Part shown: piece after piece, positions 1 to 7,502 of the stretch | Layout: the number at the start of each line of letters is the position of its first letter | How positions within the stretch are numbered: position 1 is the first letter of the stretch | Assembly: GCA_015494595.1 (NCBI GenBank) | Contig: WGAX01000063.1 | Span: 1 to 16,296, forward strand | Source of the DNA: Nitratiruptor sp. | GTDB taxonomy: Bacteria > Campylobacterota > Campylobacteria > Campylobacterales > Nitratiruptoraceae | Length of the DNA stretch: 16,296 nt | Direction: 5' to 3' | The notes under the pieces: model-generated | Seen by the model: only the letters and a program-made list of their open reading frames with translations | Databases searched by the model: none | What the model was told of the DNA's origin: nothing | Made by a program: the position numbers and the translations under genes

Positions 1-728
1 CTCCACTTTTTGGGATTTTGTACAATAAAAGCGATTTTATCATCTGGTGTAAATCCTACCTGATCCGTAGCATTAGCAAAGATCCACTCCTTTTTTACAT
101 TTCCTTTCTCTAAATCTACTAATAGAATATGAGCTACTACATGGTAACGATGGCTATCTTCATAACTCATATCACATAATACCACTGCAAGAGGCTTTGT
201 AGGATGTAAATCGATATACTCCACTGGCTCATTGATACCAAGCTGTATACGCCGTATTCTTCCATTCTTATCAATCACAATAATACCTGTTTTGCCCACA
301 TTCCCTATTGGCTCAGAGCTCCAACCACTCTGCATTGCAAAATGGAGTACACCTTGCAGCAGCAGGGGTACCGCTTTTTCTACAACACTAGGCGGTAAGA
401 TTGCCTGTAACCAAAGAGGTGCTTCGCTGGCTAACTGTTTGGCTGCTTTTTTACCAAGCTGCTCTGTAACCTCTTGATACTTTTTCCAACTGCCATACTC
501 TCGCTCAATCGTACCTTTAATAATAGCTTGCATATGTTGACGATACTCTTTAACCTCCTGGCGTGTAGGTTTTACTTTGCCAAGATAGCCAAATACTCCA
601 TACTGTTCATTAGCCACCGCCGGGCGAAAAAAGTAGGACTCTTGAATTTGGTAGAAGAGTTGCGGCACTTTATGAGGCTTATCTGCCCATATACTCACCG
701 TTACAAAGAGCAAAAGCAGCAATCTCAT
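1..728 (-). CDS. Secreted protein of unknown function with propeller-like repeats (partial, 3' end beyond window)
   Basis: An open frame of about 242 codons runs from an ATG at 728-726 to the window edge without a stop, so the C-terminus is missing. The ATG follows GGAAGG at a good distance. The N-terminus is a typical signal peptide: one Arg, a Leu-rich core, and likely cleavage after residue 15 (SIWA, then DKPHK). Residues about 50-110 are charged and probably helical. From about residue 140 the sequence turns into short beta-strand-like units (GIIVIDKNGRIRR, then EYIDLHPTKPLAVVLCD, then QVGFTPDDKIAFIVQNP), which resemble blades of a WD40/TolB-type beta-propeller. No family is recognised with certainty and no catalytic motif is visible. 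It is last in the minus-strand run here, 17 bases after the preceding membrane protein gene, so a shared envelope role is possible but unproven. Confidence 0.75.
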   Translation of the reverse strand, partial: MRLLLLLFVTVSIWADKPHKVPQLFYQIQESYFFRPAVANEQYGVFGYLGKVKPTRQEVKEYRQHMQAIIKGTIEREYGSWKKYQEVTEQLGKKAAKQLASEAPLWLQAILPPSVVEKAVPLLLQGVLHFAMQSGWSSEPIGNVGKTGIIVIDKNGRIRRIQLGINEPVEYIDLHPTKPLAVVLCDMSYEDSHRYHVVAHILLVDLEKGNVKKEWIFANATDQVGFTPDDKIAFIVQNPKKW

Positions 729-745
729 TATATACCTTCCAATAT

Positions 746-1120
746 TCACGAAGCTATATTAATATCTCTTCTTGCATTTCTGATCGCTATATAAAACCCT
801 ATCATCACATCCATCAATTGGGCTTCTGCTATCAACCACCAGTCAGCACTAGGTGCACCTTGACGAACATAAATAAACATCATATACCCCATAATCGCCA
901 AAAGAAGAAGCAAGGACATCGCAAAATCTAACCAGCTAGCCCCCTCAAAAATAGCAAACGCTGCAGCCTTAAACATCTCAAAAGAGAGTGTAAAGATTAA
1001 AAGTGCAGCTAGGCTAATTATATATGTACACTGCTCTACCTCTATTAGACCTAGATGCACCAAAAGCACTAAAACAGCAGGAATGGCATTAAGAGGCACG
1101 AGAGAGAAGACGGTCTTCAT
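746..1120 (-). CDS. Small four-helix inner membrane protein, unknown function
   Basis: This 124-residue protein is almost entirely hydrophobic. Four likely membrane helices lie near residues 7-26, 32-50, 65-85 and 95-114, joined by short loops. The loop after helix 3 contains RQGAPSADWW, and the C-terminus is basic (IRNARRD). There is no signal peptide distinct from helix 1 and no recognisable motif. Its ATG overlaps the asnB stop as ATGA (1120-1117), which points to translational coupling with asnB, with GGAG nearby upstream. It is followed after 17 bases by a gene for a secreted protein. A transport or scaffold role could be imagined, but nothing in the sequence decides it. Overlap coupling and uniform hydrophobic spacing make it very likely to be a real gene. 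Confidence 0.8.
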   Translation of the reverse strand: MKTVFSLVPLNAIPAVLVLLVHLGLIEVEQCTYIISLAALLIFTLSFEMFKAAAFAIFEGASWLDFAMSLLLLLAIMGYMMFIYVRQGAPSADWWLIAEAQLMDVMIGFYIAIRNARRDINIAS

Positions 1121-2835
1121 ATAAATCTCCTTTCAAACCAGAGTAAAAAGGCAACCACCAGCCAAAAGTGGCGAGAAAATCTATTGCGTTTTACACTTTC
1201 AATCAAAAATTTCAACTGTTTTGCATCAAAAAAACCTGCTTCATTATTAATTGAGACAATTTTTTGTATATATATACTCTTTTGTATCCATTCTATCATA
1301 GGATAGCTAAAGCCTCGCTTTTTGCGCTCAATTATGGATTGCGGTATATACTTTTTGGCAATCTGCTTGAGCAAAAACTTTGCCTCTTTTGCTCGCTCCT
1401 CTTTGCTAAAAGCGCTAAAAAGCACCTCCTTATCCAGCAAAGGGGTGCGCGCCTCAATGGTATGTGCCATACTGACTAAATCTAGCTTTTGCAGATAAAG
1501 ACTCTCCAAGCGTACACGCAGATCCAAAAATGTAAAAAAGTCCACCTCCTTTTGCCATCCACTCTCTTGCCACTCCTGCAAAAAAAGCTCTAAAAACTCC
1601 ACCGACTCCCCGTCACGCACATTTTGGCGCAAAAAGAGATTTTTCTGCAAGTCTGTAAAAACTTCGCAGCTTGATCGAAAAATAGGCTCATCACTAAAAA
1701 CCCTCTTATACCACTCCCACTCTTTATTGGGGCTAAAGTGAGCACGAAAATAGTTTTTGAGCCAATTTTTGTATTTGAGATCTTTTGCCTTGTAGAGATC
1801 CAAAAACTCAAAATATTGCCGATAACCCAAAAAGATCTCATCTCCCCCCTCTCCGCTCAAAACTACCCTAAATCCATCTCTTTTAATCTGCTCCATCAAA
1901 AAATAGAGAGGCAATGATGCGCTATCGCCTATTGGCTCATCAAAATGCTCCAGTAGCCTCTCAAAAACTTCAAAAAAATCCTCTTTGCCAAAAATAATCT
2001 CTATATGCTCACTTCCGATAAATTTAGCTACCTCCTTGGCATATGGCAGCTCACTATACTTTTGCTCCCTGTAACCTATAGAATAGGTTGTAAGGCTACC
2101 TTGTAGCTTTTTGGCTATGGCACTAACAAATGAGCTATCTACCCCACCGCTAAGCAGTGCTGCCACCTTAAAATCACCTTGCAATCTCTTTGCTACTGCC
2201 TGCAACAACACCTCTTTTAGATCACTATTTCTCTTTTGCAAAAGGGTATCAAAGCGATCTATAGAGTAATTAAGGCTTTTGCAATCTAGCTTTAAAACCT
2301 CTCCTCCAACAAGTTTATAGATACCTTGATAAAAACTCTCTCTTCCCACTACACTGCCAAAAGAGAGATAGCTGCTAAGAGCCTTTTGATTAAAAACAGC
2401 CCTGTCGATATAGGCTAAAATCGCTTTGATTTCAGAAGCAAATATAAAAAAATCGCTGCCTTTATAGAAAAAGAGAGGCTTTTTGCCAAAAATATCTCTA
2501 GCTAAAAATAGGCTTTTGCCATCATAAAGCCCAAAAGCAAACATCCCATTAAGTCTATTGAAATTGGGATAACTTTTAAGAACTGCTAGGGTATCGTTGG
2601 AGACGCCAAAATCTTGATAGTTATAGATTTCACCATTAAAAACTACTACCTTCTCATCTGCTCGCATTGGCTGTTTGGCGCCTGGATCCAAAATATAGAG
2701 TCTATGATGAAAAAGCAAGATCTCTTTATCTTCATACACCCCACAGCTATCTTGCCCTCTGTGGGAGAGAGTTTTGGCAGCCTGGAGGGCTTTTTCTCTA
2801 TCAAATTTTCCAACTATGCCAAAAACTGCACACAT
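1117..2835 (-). CDS. asnB: Asparagine synthase, glutamine-hydrolysing (AsnB)
   Basis: AsnB makes asparagine from aspartate, glutamine and ATP in the cytoplasm. The N-terminal class II glutaminase domain starts MCAVFGIVGK; Cys2 becomes the N-terminal nucleophile once Met is removed, and this fixes the start. Other glutaminase marks are HRG (25-27), FNGEIYNY (66-73) and RDIFGKKPLFF (113-123). The synthetase domain carries the PP-loop SGGVDSS at 229-235 and, near the C-terminus, the LDLVSMAHTIEARTPLLD signature. At 572 residues it is within the family range; Ala replaces the usual Gly after Cys2, as I recall in other Campylobacterota. The gene begins one base inside the stop of the preceding 70-residue gene (TAATG), with only a weak ribosome site, so its translation probably depends on coupling. 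A role in asparagine-like amidation of a cell-surface sugar is a less likely alternative. Confidence 0.95.
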   Translation of the reverse strand: MCAVFGIVGKFDREKALQAAKTLSHRGQDSCGVYEDKEILLFHHRLYILDPGAKQPMRADEKVVVFNGEIYNYQDFGVSNDTLAVLKSYPNFNRLNGMFAFGLYDGKSLFLARDIFGKKPLFFYKGSDFFIFASEIKAILAYIDRAVFNQKALSSYLSFGSVVGRESFYQGIYKLVGGEVLKLDCKSLNYSIDRFDTLLQKRNSDLKEVLLQAVAKRLQGDFKVAALLSGGVDSSFVSAIAKKLQGSLTTYSIGYREQKYSELPYAKEVAKFIGSEHIEIIFGKEDFFEVFERLLEHFDEPIGDSASLPLYFLMEQIKRDGFRVVLSGEGGDEIFLGYRQYFEFLDLYKAKDLKYKNWLKNYFRAHFSPNKEWEWYKRVFSDEPIFRSSCEVFTDLQKNLFLRQNVRDGESVEFLELFLQEWQESGWQKEVDFFTFLDLRVRLESLYLQKLDLVSMAHTIEARTPLLDKEVLFSAFSKEERAKEAKFLLKQIAKKYIPQSIIERKKRGFSYPMIEWIQKSIYIQKIVSINNEAGFFDAKQLKFLIESVKRNRFSRHFWLVVAFLLWFERRFI

Positions 2836-3047
2836 TACTTTTTAGGGTGAAACTGGGTTATAGAGTAGACATCACGCTTAATTTTTTTACTACTATCATA
2901 CTCATACTCTTCCAAATATTCATTAAGTACCTCTGCCATCACTTTAAGCCGCTTCTCAATATCTAAATGGGGAAGCTCCTTTTCTAAAAAGCTGTATAAA
3001 TCGCTCCCTTGTGCTTTACACTTTTGATGCAGTCTTGCTATATCCAT
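2835..3047 (-). CDS. Small hypothetical protein between corA and asnB
   Basis: I do not recognise this protein. I place the start at the ATG at 3047-3045, giving 70 residues, because AAGGAAGAAG lies just upstream at the right spacing. An ATG 57 bases further upstream (3104) lacks a ribosome site and would overlap corA by 67 bases; the chosen start overlaps corA by only 10. The protein is soluble, highly charged and probably helical. It begins MDIARLHQKCKAQG, has an acidic centre (EYLEEYEYD) and ends with a basic tail (SSKKIKRD ... QFHPKK). There is no signal peptide or membrane segment, and one Cys (Cys9). Its stop shares one base with the asnB start (TAATG), so it may serve mainly to couple asnB translation, or it may be a small partner protein. 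Confidence 0.7.
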   Translation of the reverse strand: MDIARLHQKCKAQGSDLYSFLEKELPHLDIEKRLKVMAEVLNEYLEEYEYDSSKKIKRDVYSITQFHPKK

Positions 3048-3973
3048 CGCTTCTTCCTTAGCCACCAAAATATTCCAAAAGCCATCAAAATATTGAGTAT
3101 CCATACTGCAAAGTAGCCATATTTCCAGTGCAGTTCTGGCATATTGTCAAAATTCATCCCGTAATTACCCACAATAAAGGTAAGAGGCAAAAAGATAAGT
3201 GTAATTCCGGTTAAACGCTGCATTGTCTGATTCATTCTATTACTCATAAATCCCATTAAGAGGTTTTGCAAATAGCCGGTGCGATCGAGATAACTTTTGG
3301 ACTCATTTATCAAAAAGCTTAGATGCTCTTTGAGATCTATAAACTCAAATTTAAGCTTTTTTCTGATACTTGTTGGAAAATGGTTAAAAAGTTTATTTAC
3401 AACATCATTCTCTAACACACTCACCTTTGAGATCCTATTCAAAGAGCGCCTGGCAAAATAGAGGCTCTTTTGAATCTCTTCCTCATCAAACTCCTCTGAA
3501 AAGATACTATCCTCTATAATCTCTAACTTATCATCAATCAAATCGATAATTTGCATTGTCGCATCGATTAAAATATCAACAAGGGTATAGGTTACATAAG
3601 CAATTGAATCCCCTTTTTTGTAGCGTCTCCTAAAGCGAGCCACAAAACGCTGCACCACATCTTTGTCATTACATAAAAAGAAGAGCTTTTTTTCTGTAAT
3701 GATAATAACGATATTAAAATCCTCATACAGCAAAGGGTGCTCCTCAGAGCGTTTAAAATATTTCAACACTATGAATGTAAAATTACCACTCTCTTCATAG
3801 ACAACACTCTGCTCCTCATCTCTCATATCCTCAATAAAGCTCTCATGCATTCCGTGATCCAAAAGCCACTGAATAATCTCAGGCTTGGAGGTGGTGCTAA
3901 ATATGATCTCTTTGATATGCTCTTTTATAGTTATTTGCTCACTTTTTGTTACCTCATCACTTACAATATACAT
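3038..3973 (-). CDS. corA: CorA-family magnesium/divalent metal channel
   Basis: CorA proteins are homopentameric inner-membrane channels for Mg2+ (some for Co2+, Ni2+ or Zn2+). This 311-residue protein has the usual layout: a large acidic cytoplasmic domain over residues 1 to about 245, with a long stalk helix, then two membrane helices at about 253-270 and 285-304. Between them is the family signature YGMNF, with GMN at 272-274, and the following loop has the MPEL motif. It ends in a basic tail (LRKKRWI). Length and order are normal. The ATG is preceded by AAAGGAAAA, and the upstream gene ends only 9 bases before it. The 3' end overlaps the next small gene by 10 bases. Metal selectivity cannot be read from the sequence. 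Confidence 0.95.
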   Translation of the reverse strand: MYIVSDEVTKSEQITIKEHIKEIIFSTTSKPEIIQWLLDHGMHESFIEDMRDEEQSVVYEESGNFTFIVLKYFKRSEEHPLLYEDFNIVIIITEKKLFFLCNDKDVVQRFVARFRRRYKKGDSIAYVTYTLVDILIDATMQIIDLIDDKLEIIEDSIFSEEFDEEEIQKSLYFARRSLNRISKVSVLENDVVNKLFNHFPTSIRKKLKFEFIDLKEHLSFLINESKSYLDRTGYLQNLLMGFMSNRMNQTMQRLTGITLIFLPLTFIVGNYGMNFDNMPELHWKYGYFAVWILNILMAFGIFWWLRKKRWI

Positions 3974-3982
3974 ACTTTTCCT

Positions 3983-4771
3983 TTAAAAACTGCATCCCCT
4001 ATAGCGATACTTCTGCAACACCTCAAAAAGGGGCTCTACTACACCTTTATCAAGAGGCAGCAGCAAAATAGCCTTATACAACTCCTCACTTACAGGCAAA
4101 AACTCACTTTTAAAAAGGCTCAGGCGATAAAGAGGTTTAAAACGCACCTGTACATCTACACCTCTTTTTTGCAACTCCTGGTAAATATCCTCTTTGGGGC
4201 AGTACAGTGATGGTTTTAGTAAGATTGGGTAGTGGGTTTTGAGGGTTTTTGTACCAACACTAAGCGTATCAAAGTAGCTATTGCTTTTAAAACTCTCATC
4301 AAAAAAGGCTACTACCTCATTGCTTTTTGCTATTTTATTCTCATCAATACTGCAAGGCCTAGCCCTATCTTTAATACCTAAAGCCACAACATCATAATTC
4401 CAGAGTCTGCCCCTTTTAATACCCCCTTCCAAAAAGAGTTTTGTCTTTGCATAAATCTCTTCGTCTTTAAACTCTGCTACCAAACACCCCTCACTCTTTT
4501 TTACAAACACTTTTGCCTCTCCTACACTCTGCCCCCAATTTTGAAAAACAATATCAGCCTTTGGGCTAAAGCTCTCAAAAAAGTTATGCACTATCGTTGC
4601 CTCTGCGCTAAAATCTAAATTTGTATCTACAAATGCAATCTCTATACCAAGCAGCTTTGCCACATTAGCAAAAAAGGTAGGAGATATGGGATTAAGATAG
4701 ATCTTTTTATACCCAAAAGCCTTTAGCAAAGCCATATAAAGAATATGGGAGTTGGAAGCAAAGAGCCGCAT
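3983..4771 (-). CDS. Shortened DegT/DnrJ/EryC1-like aminotransferase homologue, probably without PLP activity
   Basis: Typical members of this family are PLP enzymes of about 370-400 residues that aminate nucleotide keto-sugars. This one is 262 residues. The C-terminal third matches the family well: GRLWNYDVVALG (121-132), HYPILLKPSLYCPKEDIYQEL (180-200, split here: HYPILLKP then SLYCPKEDIYQEL), RGVDVQVRFKPLYRLSLFK (203-221) and the closing ILLLPL (235-240). The N-terminus begins inside the fold at FASNSHILYMALL, where the family has the phosphate-binding NGTxAL segment. The usual E-D-A-x-x-A/S motif with the PLP-binding Asp seems to be FQNWGQS (76-82), and the stretch with the catalytic lysine (HPxKxxxxGEGG) is collapsed to KVFVKKSEGCL. 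This is my alignment by eye. It may be a pseudoenzyme or regulator. It is first in the minus-strand run with corA and asnB. Confidence 0.7.
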   Translation of the reverse strand: MRLFASNSHILYMALLKAFGYKKIYLNPISPTFFANVAKLLGIEIAFVDTNLDFSAEATIVHNFFESFSPKADIVFQNWGQSVGEAKVFVKKSEGCLVAEFKDEEIYAKTKLFLEGGIKRGRLWNYDVVALGIKDRARPCSIDENKIAKSNEVVAFFDESFKSNSYFDTLSVGTKTLKTHYPILLKPSLYCPKEDIYQELQKRGVDVQVRFKPLYRLSLFKSEFLPVSEELYKAILLLPLDKGVVEPLFEVLQKYRYRGCSF

Positions 4772-4782
4772 GCAAGCCTCAC

Positions 4783-4810
4783 TTGTTTAAAAAATTTTTT
4801 ATGTTAGAAT
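4783..4810 (+). promoter_or_regulatory. Likely topA promoter with extended -10
   Basis: TTGTTT at 4783-4788 lies 16 bases before TAGAAT at 4805-4810. A TG at 4802-4803 makes this an extended -10 element. Transcription would begin near 4817, about 20 bases before the topA ATG at 4837. The ribosome site AGG (4828-4830) is a short distance before that ATG. No start site has been measured. Confidence 0.5.
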
Positions 4811-4834
4811 AGCACAAAAAACTCAATAGGTAAA
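4806..4834 (-). promoter_or_regulatory. Likely promoter of the minus-strand run (DegT-like to secreted protein)
   Basis: Read on the minus strand, TTTACC (4834-4829) is followed after 17 bases by TATTCT (4811-4806), with an upstream TG giving an extended -10. Transcription would begin near 4799, about 28 bases before the ATG at 4771. The -10 covers almost the same base pairs as the topA -10, and the -35 overlaps the topA ribosome site. Confidence 0.45.
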
Positions 4835-4836
4835 AT

Positions 4837-7020
4837 ATGGCTAAAGATTTAATAATTGTCGAATCACCTGCAAAAGCGCGCACAATCCAAAACTTTCTTG
4901 GAAAAGAGTATGAGGTGATTGCTTCAAAGGGGCACATTAGAGATCTGCCAAAGAGTAGCTTTGGAATAAAGATAGAAGATAGCACCTTTACTCCACTATA
5001 TAGGTATGATAGAGACCACAGCGCAATTGTCAAAGAGTTAAAAGCAAAAGCCAAAAAGGCAAAAACTGTCTATATAGCAACAGATGAGGATAGAGAGGGC
5101 GAAGCTATTGGCTACCATATAGCCCACGCCATTGGCAAAAAGCCCCAAGAGCTTCCTCGCATCGTTTTTCACGAAATTACCAAAAGCGCTATCAAAAAAG
5201 CTCTTGAAAATCCTCGCACTATCGATATGAATAGAGTCAATGCCCAGCAGGCTAGAAGACTGCTTGATAGGATTGTAGGCTATAAACTCTCGCCACTGCT
5301 AGCTAATAAGATCCAACGAGGTCTTAGCGCTGGACGGGTACAAAGTGCTGCACTTAAACTCATAGTCGATCGCGAGCGCGAAATCAAAGCCTTTAAGCCA
5401 CAAGAGTACTGGAGTATTGAGGCAGTTTTCAATGAGCAAATACCTGCTTCAATCTATGCCTATGAGGGTAAAAAGCTGGATAAACTTGATATTAAAAATG
5501 AGAAAATGGCTCAAGAGATTGTGCACAAGGCCAAAAATGAGGAGTTTGTAGTAGCAAAAATTGAAAAAAAGAGGCGTATAAGCAAATCCCCCGCCCCTTT
5601 TATGACCTCTACATTGCAGCAGACTGCTTCCAGCCAGCTTGGCTTTAGCCCCAAAAAGACAATGAATCTAGCTCAAAAACTCTATGAGGGAGTCCAAACC
5701 CCCCAAGGGATTACCGGTGTTATTACCTATATGCGAACAGATAGCCTCAATATCGCCAAAGAGGCACAAGAGGCAGCAAGAGAGCTTATTGCCCAAAAGT
5801 TTGGCAAAGAGTATCTGCCAGACAAACCCAAAAGCTACACGGCAAAAAACAGAACTGCCCAAGAAGCTCACGAAGCGATACGCCCTACTATGTTAGATTT
5901 CACCCCAGAGGTAGCAAAAGGGTATCTAAATGCAGATGAGCTAAAACTCTATACCCTCATCTATAAGCGCTTTTTAGCCTCACAGATGAGTGATGCGATT
6001 TTTGAGACGCAAACTATCTACTTTCAAAGCCCAAGCACCACATTTAAAGCCACAGGCAGAAAGCTTCTTTTTGACGGATTTTATAGAGTGCTTGGCAATG
6101 AGGATAAAGATAAACTTCTGCCAGAGCTCAAAGAGCAACAAAAAGCAACACTTACAAGCATTGAAGCAAAGCAGCACTTCACTGAGCCTCCAAGCCGCTA
6201 CTCAGAGGCAAGTCTCATCAAAACACTTGAGCAACTAGGTATCGGTCGCCCATCCACCTATGCGCCGACAATCGCACTTTTGCAAGCTAGAGACTATGTG
6301 AAACTAGAAAAAAAACAGCTTATTCCAACTGATATAGCCTTTACAGTTATAGACGTTTTAGAAAAGCACTTCCCAGATATTGTGGATAGCTCATTTACTG
6401 CTAAAATGGAGGAGGAGCTAGATGAGATTGCCCATGCCAAAAAAGATTGGCAAAAGGTGCTTAAAGAGTTTTATGATCCATTCATTGCTCTTATAGAAAA
6501 GGGCAAAAAAGAGATCAAAAGCCATAAGATGGCTGAGCCAATTGGTAGAAGCTGCCCAGAGTGCGGCAGCGAGCTGGTAAAACGCAAAGGAAGATTTGGA
6601 GCGTTTATTGCCTGCAGTGCCTTTCCACAGTGTAAATACACTGAGCAGCTTGAGAAAAAGGTAAGTGATGAGGTGTGTGAAAAGTGCGGCTCGCCAATGA
6701 TTGTTAAGCAAGGACCAAAAGGGGAGTTTTTAGCTTGCAGCGCCTATCCCAAATGTAAAAACACTAAACCCCTTGCCAAAAAGGAGCCGCCAAAAAAGCT
6801 GGATGTCAAATGTCCAGAGTGTGGAGGAGTTATAGTAGAGCGTTTTAGCAGACGAGGCAAATTTTATGGATGTAGCAACTATCCCAAATGCACCTTTGTC
6901 TCAAAATTTGAGCCAGTAGATCAAAAATGCCCAGAGTGTGGCTATCTTATGGCTACTCGTACCTATAGAAACAAAGATGTGTATGAATGTATTAAGTGCA
7001 AACATAGAGAAGAGCAATGA
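4837..7020 (+). CDS. topA: DNA topoisomerase I (type IA)
   Basis: TopA relaxes negative supercoils by cutting one strand through a tyrosine phosphodiester link. The TOPRIM domain opens with LIIVESPAKARTIQNFLG (5-22; Glu9 catalytic) and contains ATDEDREGEA (81-90; metal-binding Asp residues). The active-site tyrosine is in ITYMRTDS, at about residue 298. GRPSTYAP and the other core motifs follow. From Cys573 to the C-terminus there are four tetracysteine zinc ribbons (CPEC, CEKC, CPEC and CPEC/CIKC pairs). Four ribbons are known for Helicobacter pylori TopA, while E. coli has three. At 727 residues the length is normal. It heads the plus-strand run; its stop overlaps the next start as ATGA. 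In Campylobacter jejuni topA lies next to bioB and an antiporter gene (from memory), so the two genes after the phosphodiesterase look inserted. Confidence 0.97.
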   Translation: MAKDLIIVESPAKARTIQNFLGKEYEVIASKGHIRDLPKSSFGIKIEDSTFTPLYRYDRDHSAIVKELKAKAKKAKTVYIATDEDREGEAIGYHIAHAIGKKPQELPRIVFHEITKSAIKKALENPRTIDMNRVNAQQARRLLDRIVGYKLSPLLANKIQRGLSAGRVQSAALKLIVDREREIKAFKPQEYWSIEAVFNEQIPASIYAYEGKKLDKLDIKNEKMAQEIVHKAKNEEFVVAKIEKKRRISKSPAPFMTSTLQQTASSQLGFSPKKTMNLAQKLYEGVQTPQGITGVITYMRTDSLNIAKEAQEAARELIAQKFGKEYLPDKPKSYTAKNRTAQEAHEAIRPTMLDFTPEVAKGYLNADELKLYTLIYKRFLASQMSDAIFETQTIYFQSPSTTFKATGRKLLFDGFYRVLGNEDKDKLLPELKEQQKATLTSIEAKQHFTEPPSRYSEASLIKTLEQLGIGRPSTYAPTIALLQARDYVKLEKKQLIPTDIAFTVIDVLEKHFPDIVDSSFTAKMEEELDEIAHAKKDWQKVLKEFYDPFIALIEKGKKEIKSHKMAEPIGRSCPECGSELVKRKGRFGAFIACSAFPQCKYTEQLEKKVSDEVCEKCGSPMIVKQGPKGEFLACSAYPKCKNTKPLAKKEPPKKLDVKCPECGGVIVERFSRRGKFYGCSNYPKCTFVSKFEPVDQKCPECGYLMATRTYRNKDVYECIKCKHREEQ

Positions 7021-7502
7021 AGATCGGCATCATTTCAGATACCCATAACCATCTAAAAAATACAAAAGAGGTAATAGATAAGCTGCAAGAGTACCAGATT
7101 ACCTACCTCATTCACGCAGGTGATATGGGGCAGGATGTTTTGGACTATCTTGATGGTCTCAATCTTACTACTATTGCAGTCTATGGCAATACTGATAGAG
7201 GCTTATCTATGCCCAAAAGAGTAATTTTACAAAAGCCTCCCTACTACTTCAAAATTGGCAATACTACTTTTAAACTGATGCACGAGCCCTACTACCTTAC
7301 ACCAGATAGCAACATTATCATCTATGGGCATCTGCATAAATTTGAGTGCAAAAGAGCAAAAAGCCTCTATCTTAATCCCGGAGAGGTATGCGCTAGAGAA
7401 AAACCGATGATTGAGTGTGCGGTTTTGGATTTGCAAAACTTTACAATACAATACCTTTATAAACCGCTTAATGAGCAGTGGAGAGTAGAGCAAAGGTGTT
7501 AA
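7017..7502 (+). CDS. YfcE/MJ0936-type metallophosphoesterase
   Basis: This 161-residue protein is a small calcineurin-like phosphoesterase with a two-metal site. All motifs are present in order: SDTHNH (7-12; Asp8, His10), HAGDMG (33-38; Asp36), YGNTDR (56-61; Asn58), MHEPYYL (88-94; His89) and YGHLHK (103-108; His105, His107), then LNPGE (119-123). Family members hydrolyse simple or cyclic phosphodiesters in vitro (E. coli YfcE; MJ0936), and their cellular substrate is generally unclear. No signal peptide, so it is cytoplasmic. The ATG overlaps the topA stop as ATGA, and the next gene starts at the base after its own stop, with AAAGGTG inside the end of this gene as ribosome site. Composition resembles topA rather than the downstream methyltransferase, so it seems to belong to the resident operon. 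Confidence 0.92.
   Translation: MKIGIISDTHNHLKNTKEVIDKLQEYQITYLIHAGDMGQDVLDYLDGLNLTTIAVYGNTDRGLSMPKRVILQKPPYYFKIGNTTFKLMHEPYYLTPDSNIIIYGHLHKFECKRAKSLYLNPGEVCAREKPMIECAVLDLQNFTIQYLYKPLNEQWRVEQRC

Noticed and set aside
232..794. Two plus-strand frames at the left edge
   Set aside because: They are antisense to the secreted protein gene, which has a signal peptide and ribosome site, and they show no family features.
3048..3104. Upstream ATG for the small gene before asnB
   Set aside because: It lacks a ribosome site and would overlap corA by 67 bases; the ATG at 3047 has AAGGAAGAAG.
3737..4210. A 157-codon plus-strand open frame over corA and the DegT-like gene
   Set aside because: It runs antisense to two supported genes, has no recognisable domain and no ribosome site.
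7440..7502. Possible internal promoter for the methyltransferase (TTTACA ... TATAAA)
   Set aside because: The two boxes are only 12 bases apart and there is no extended -10, so I did not call it.
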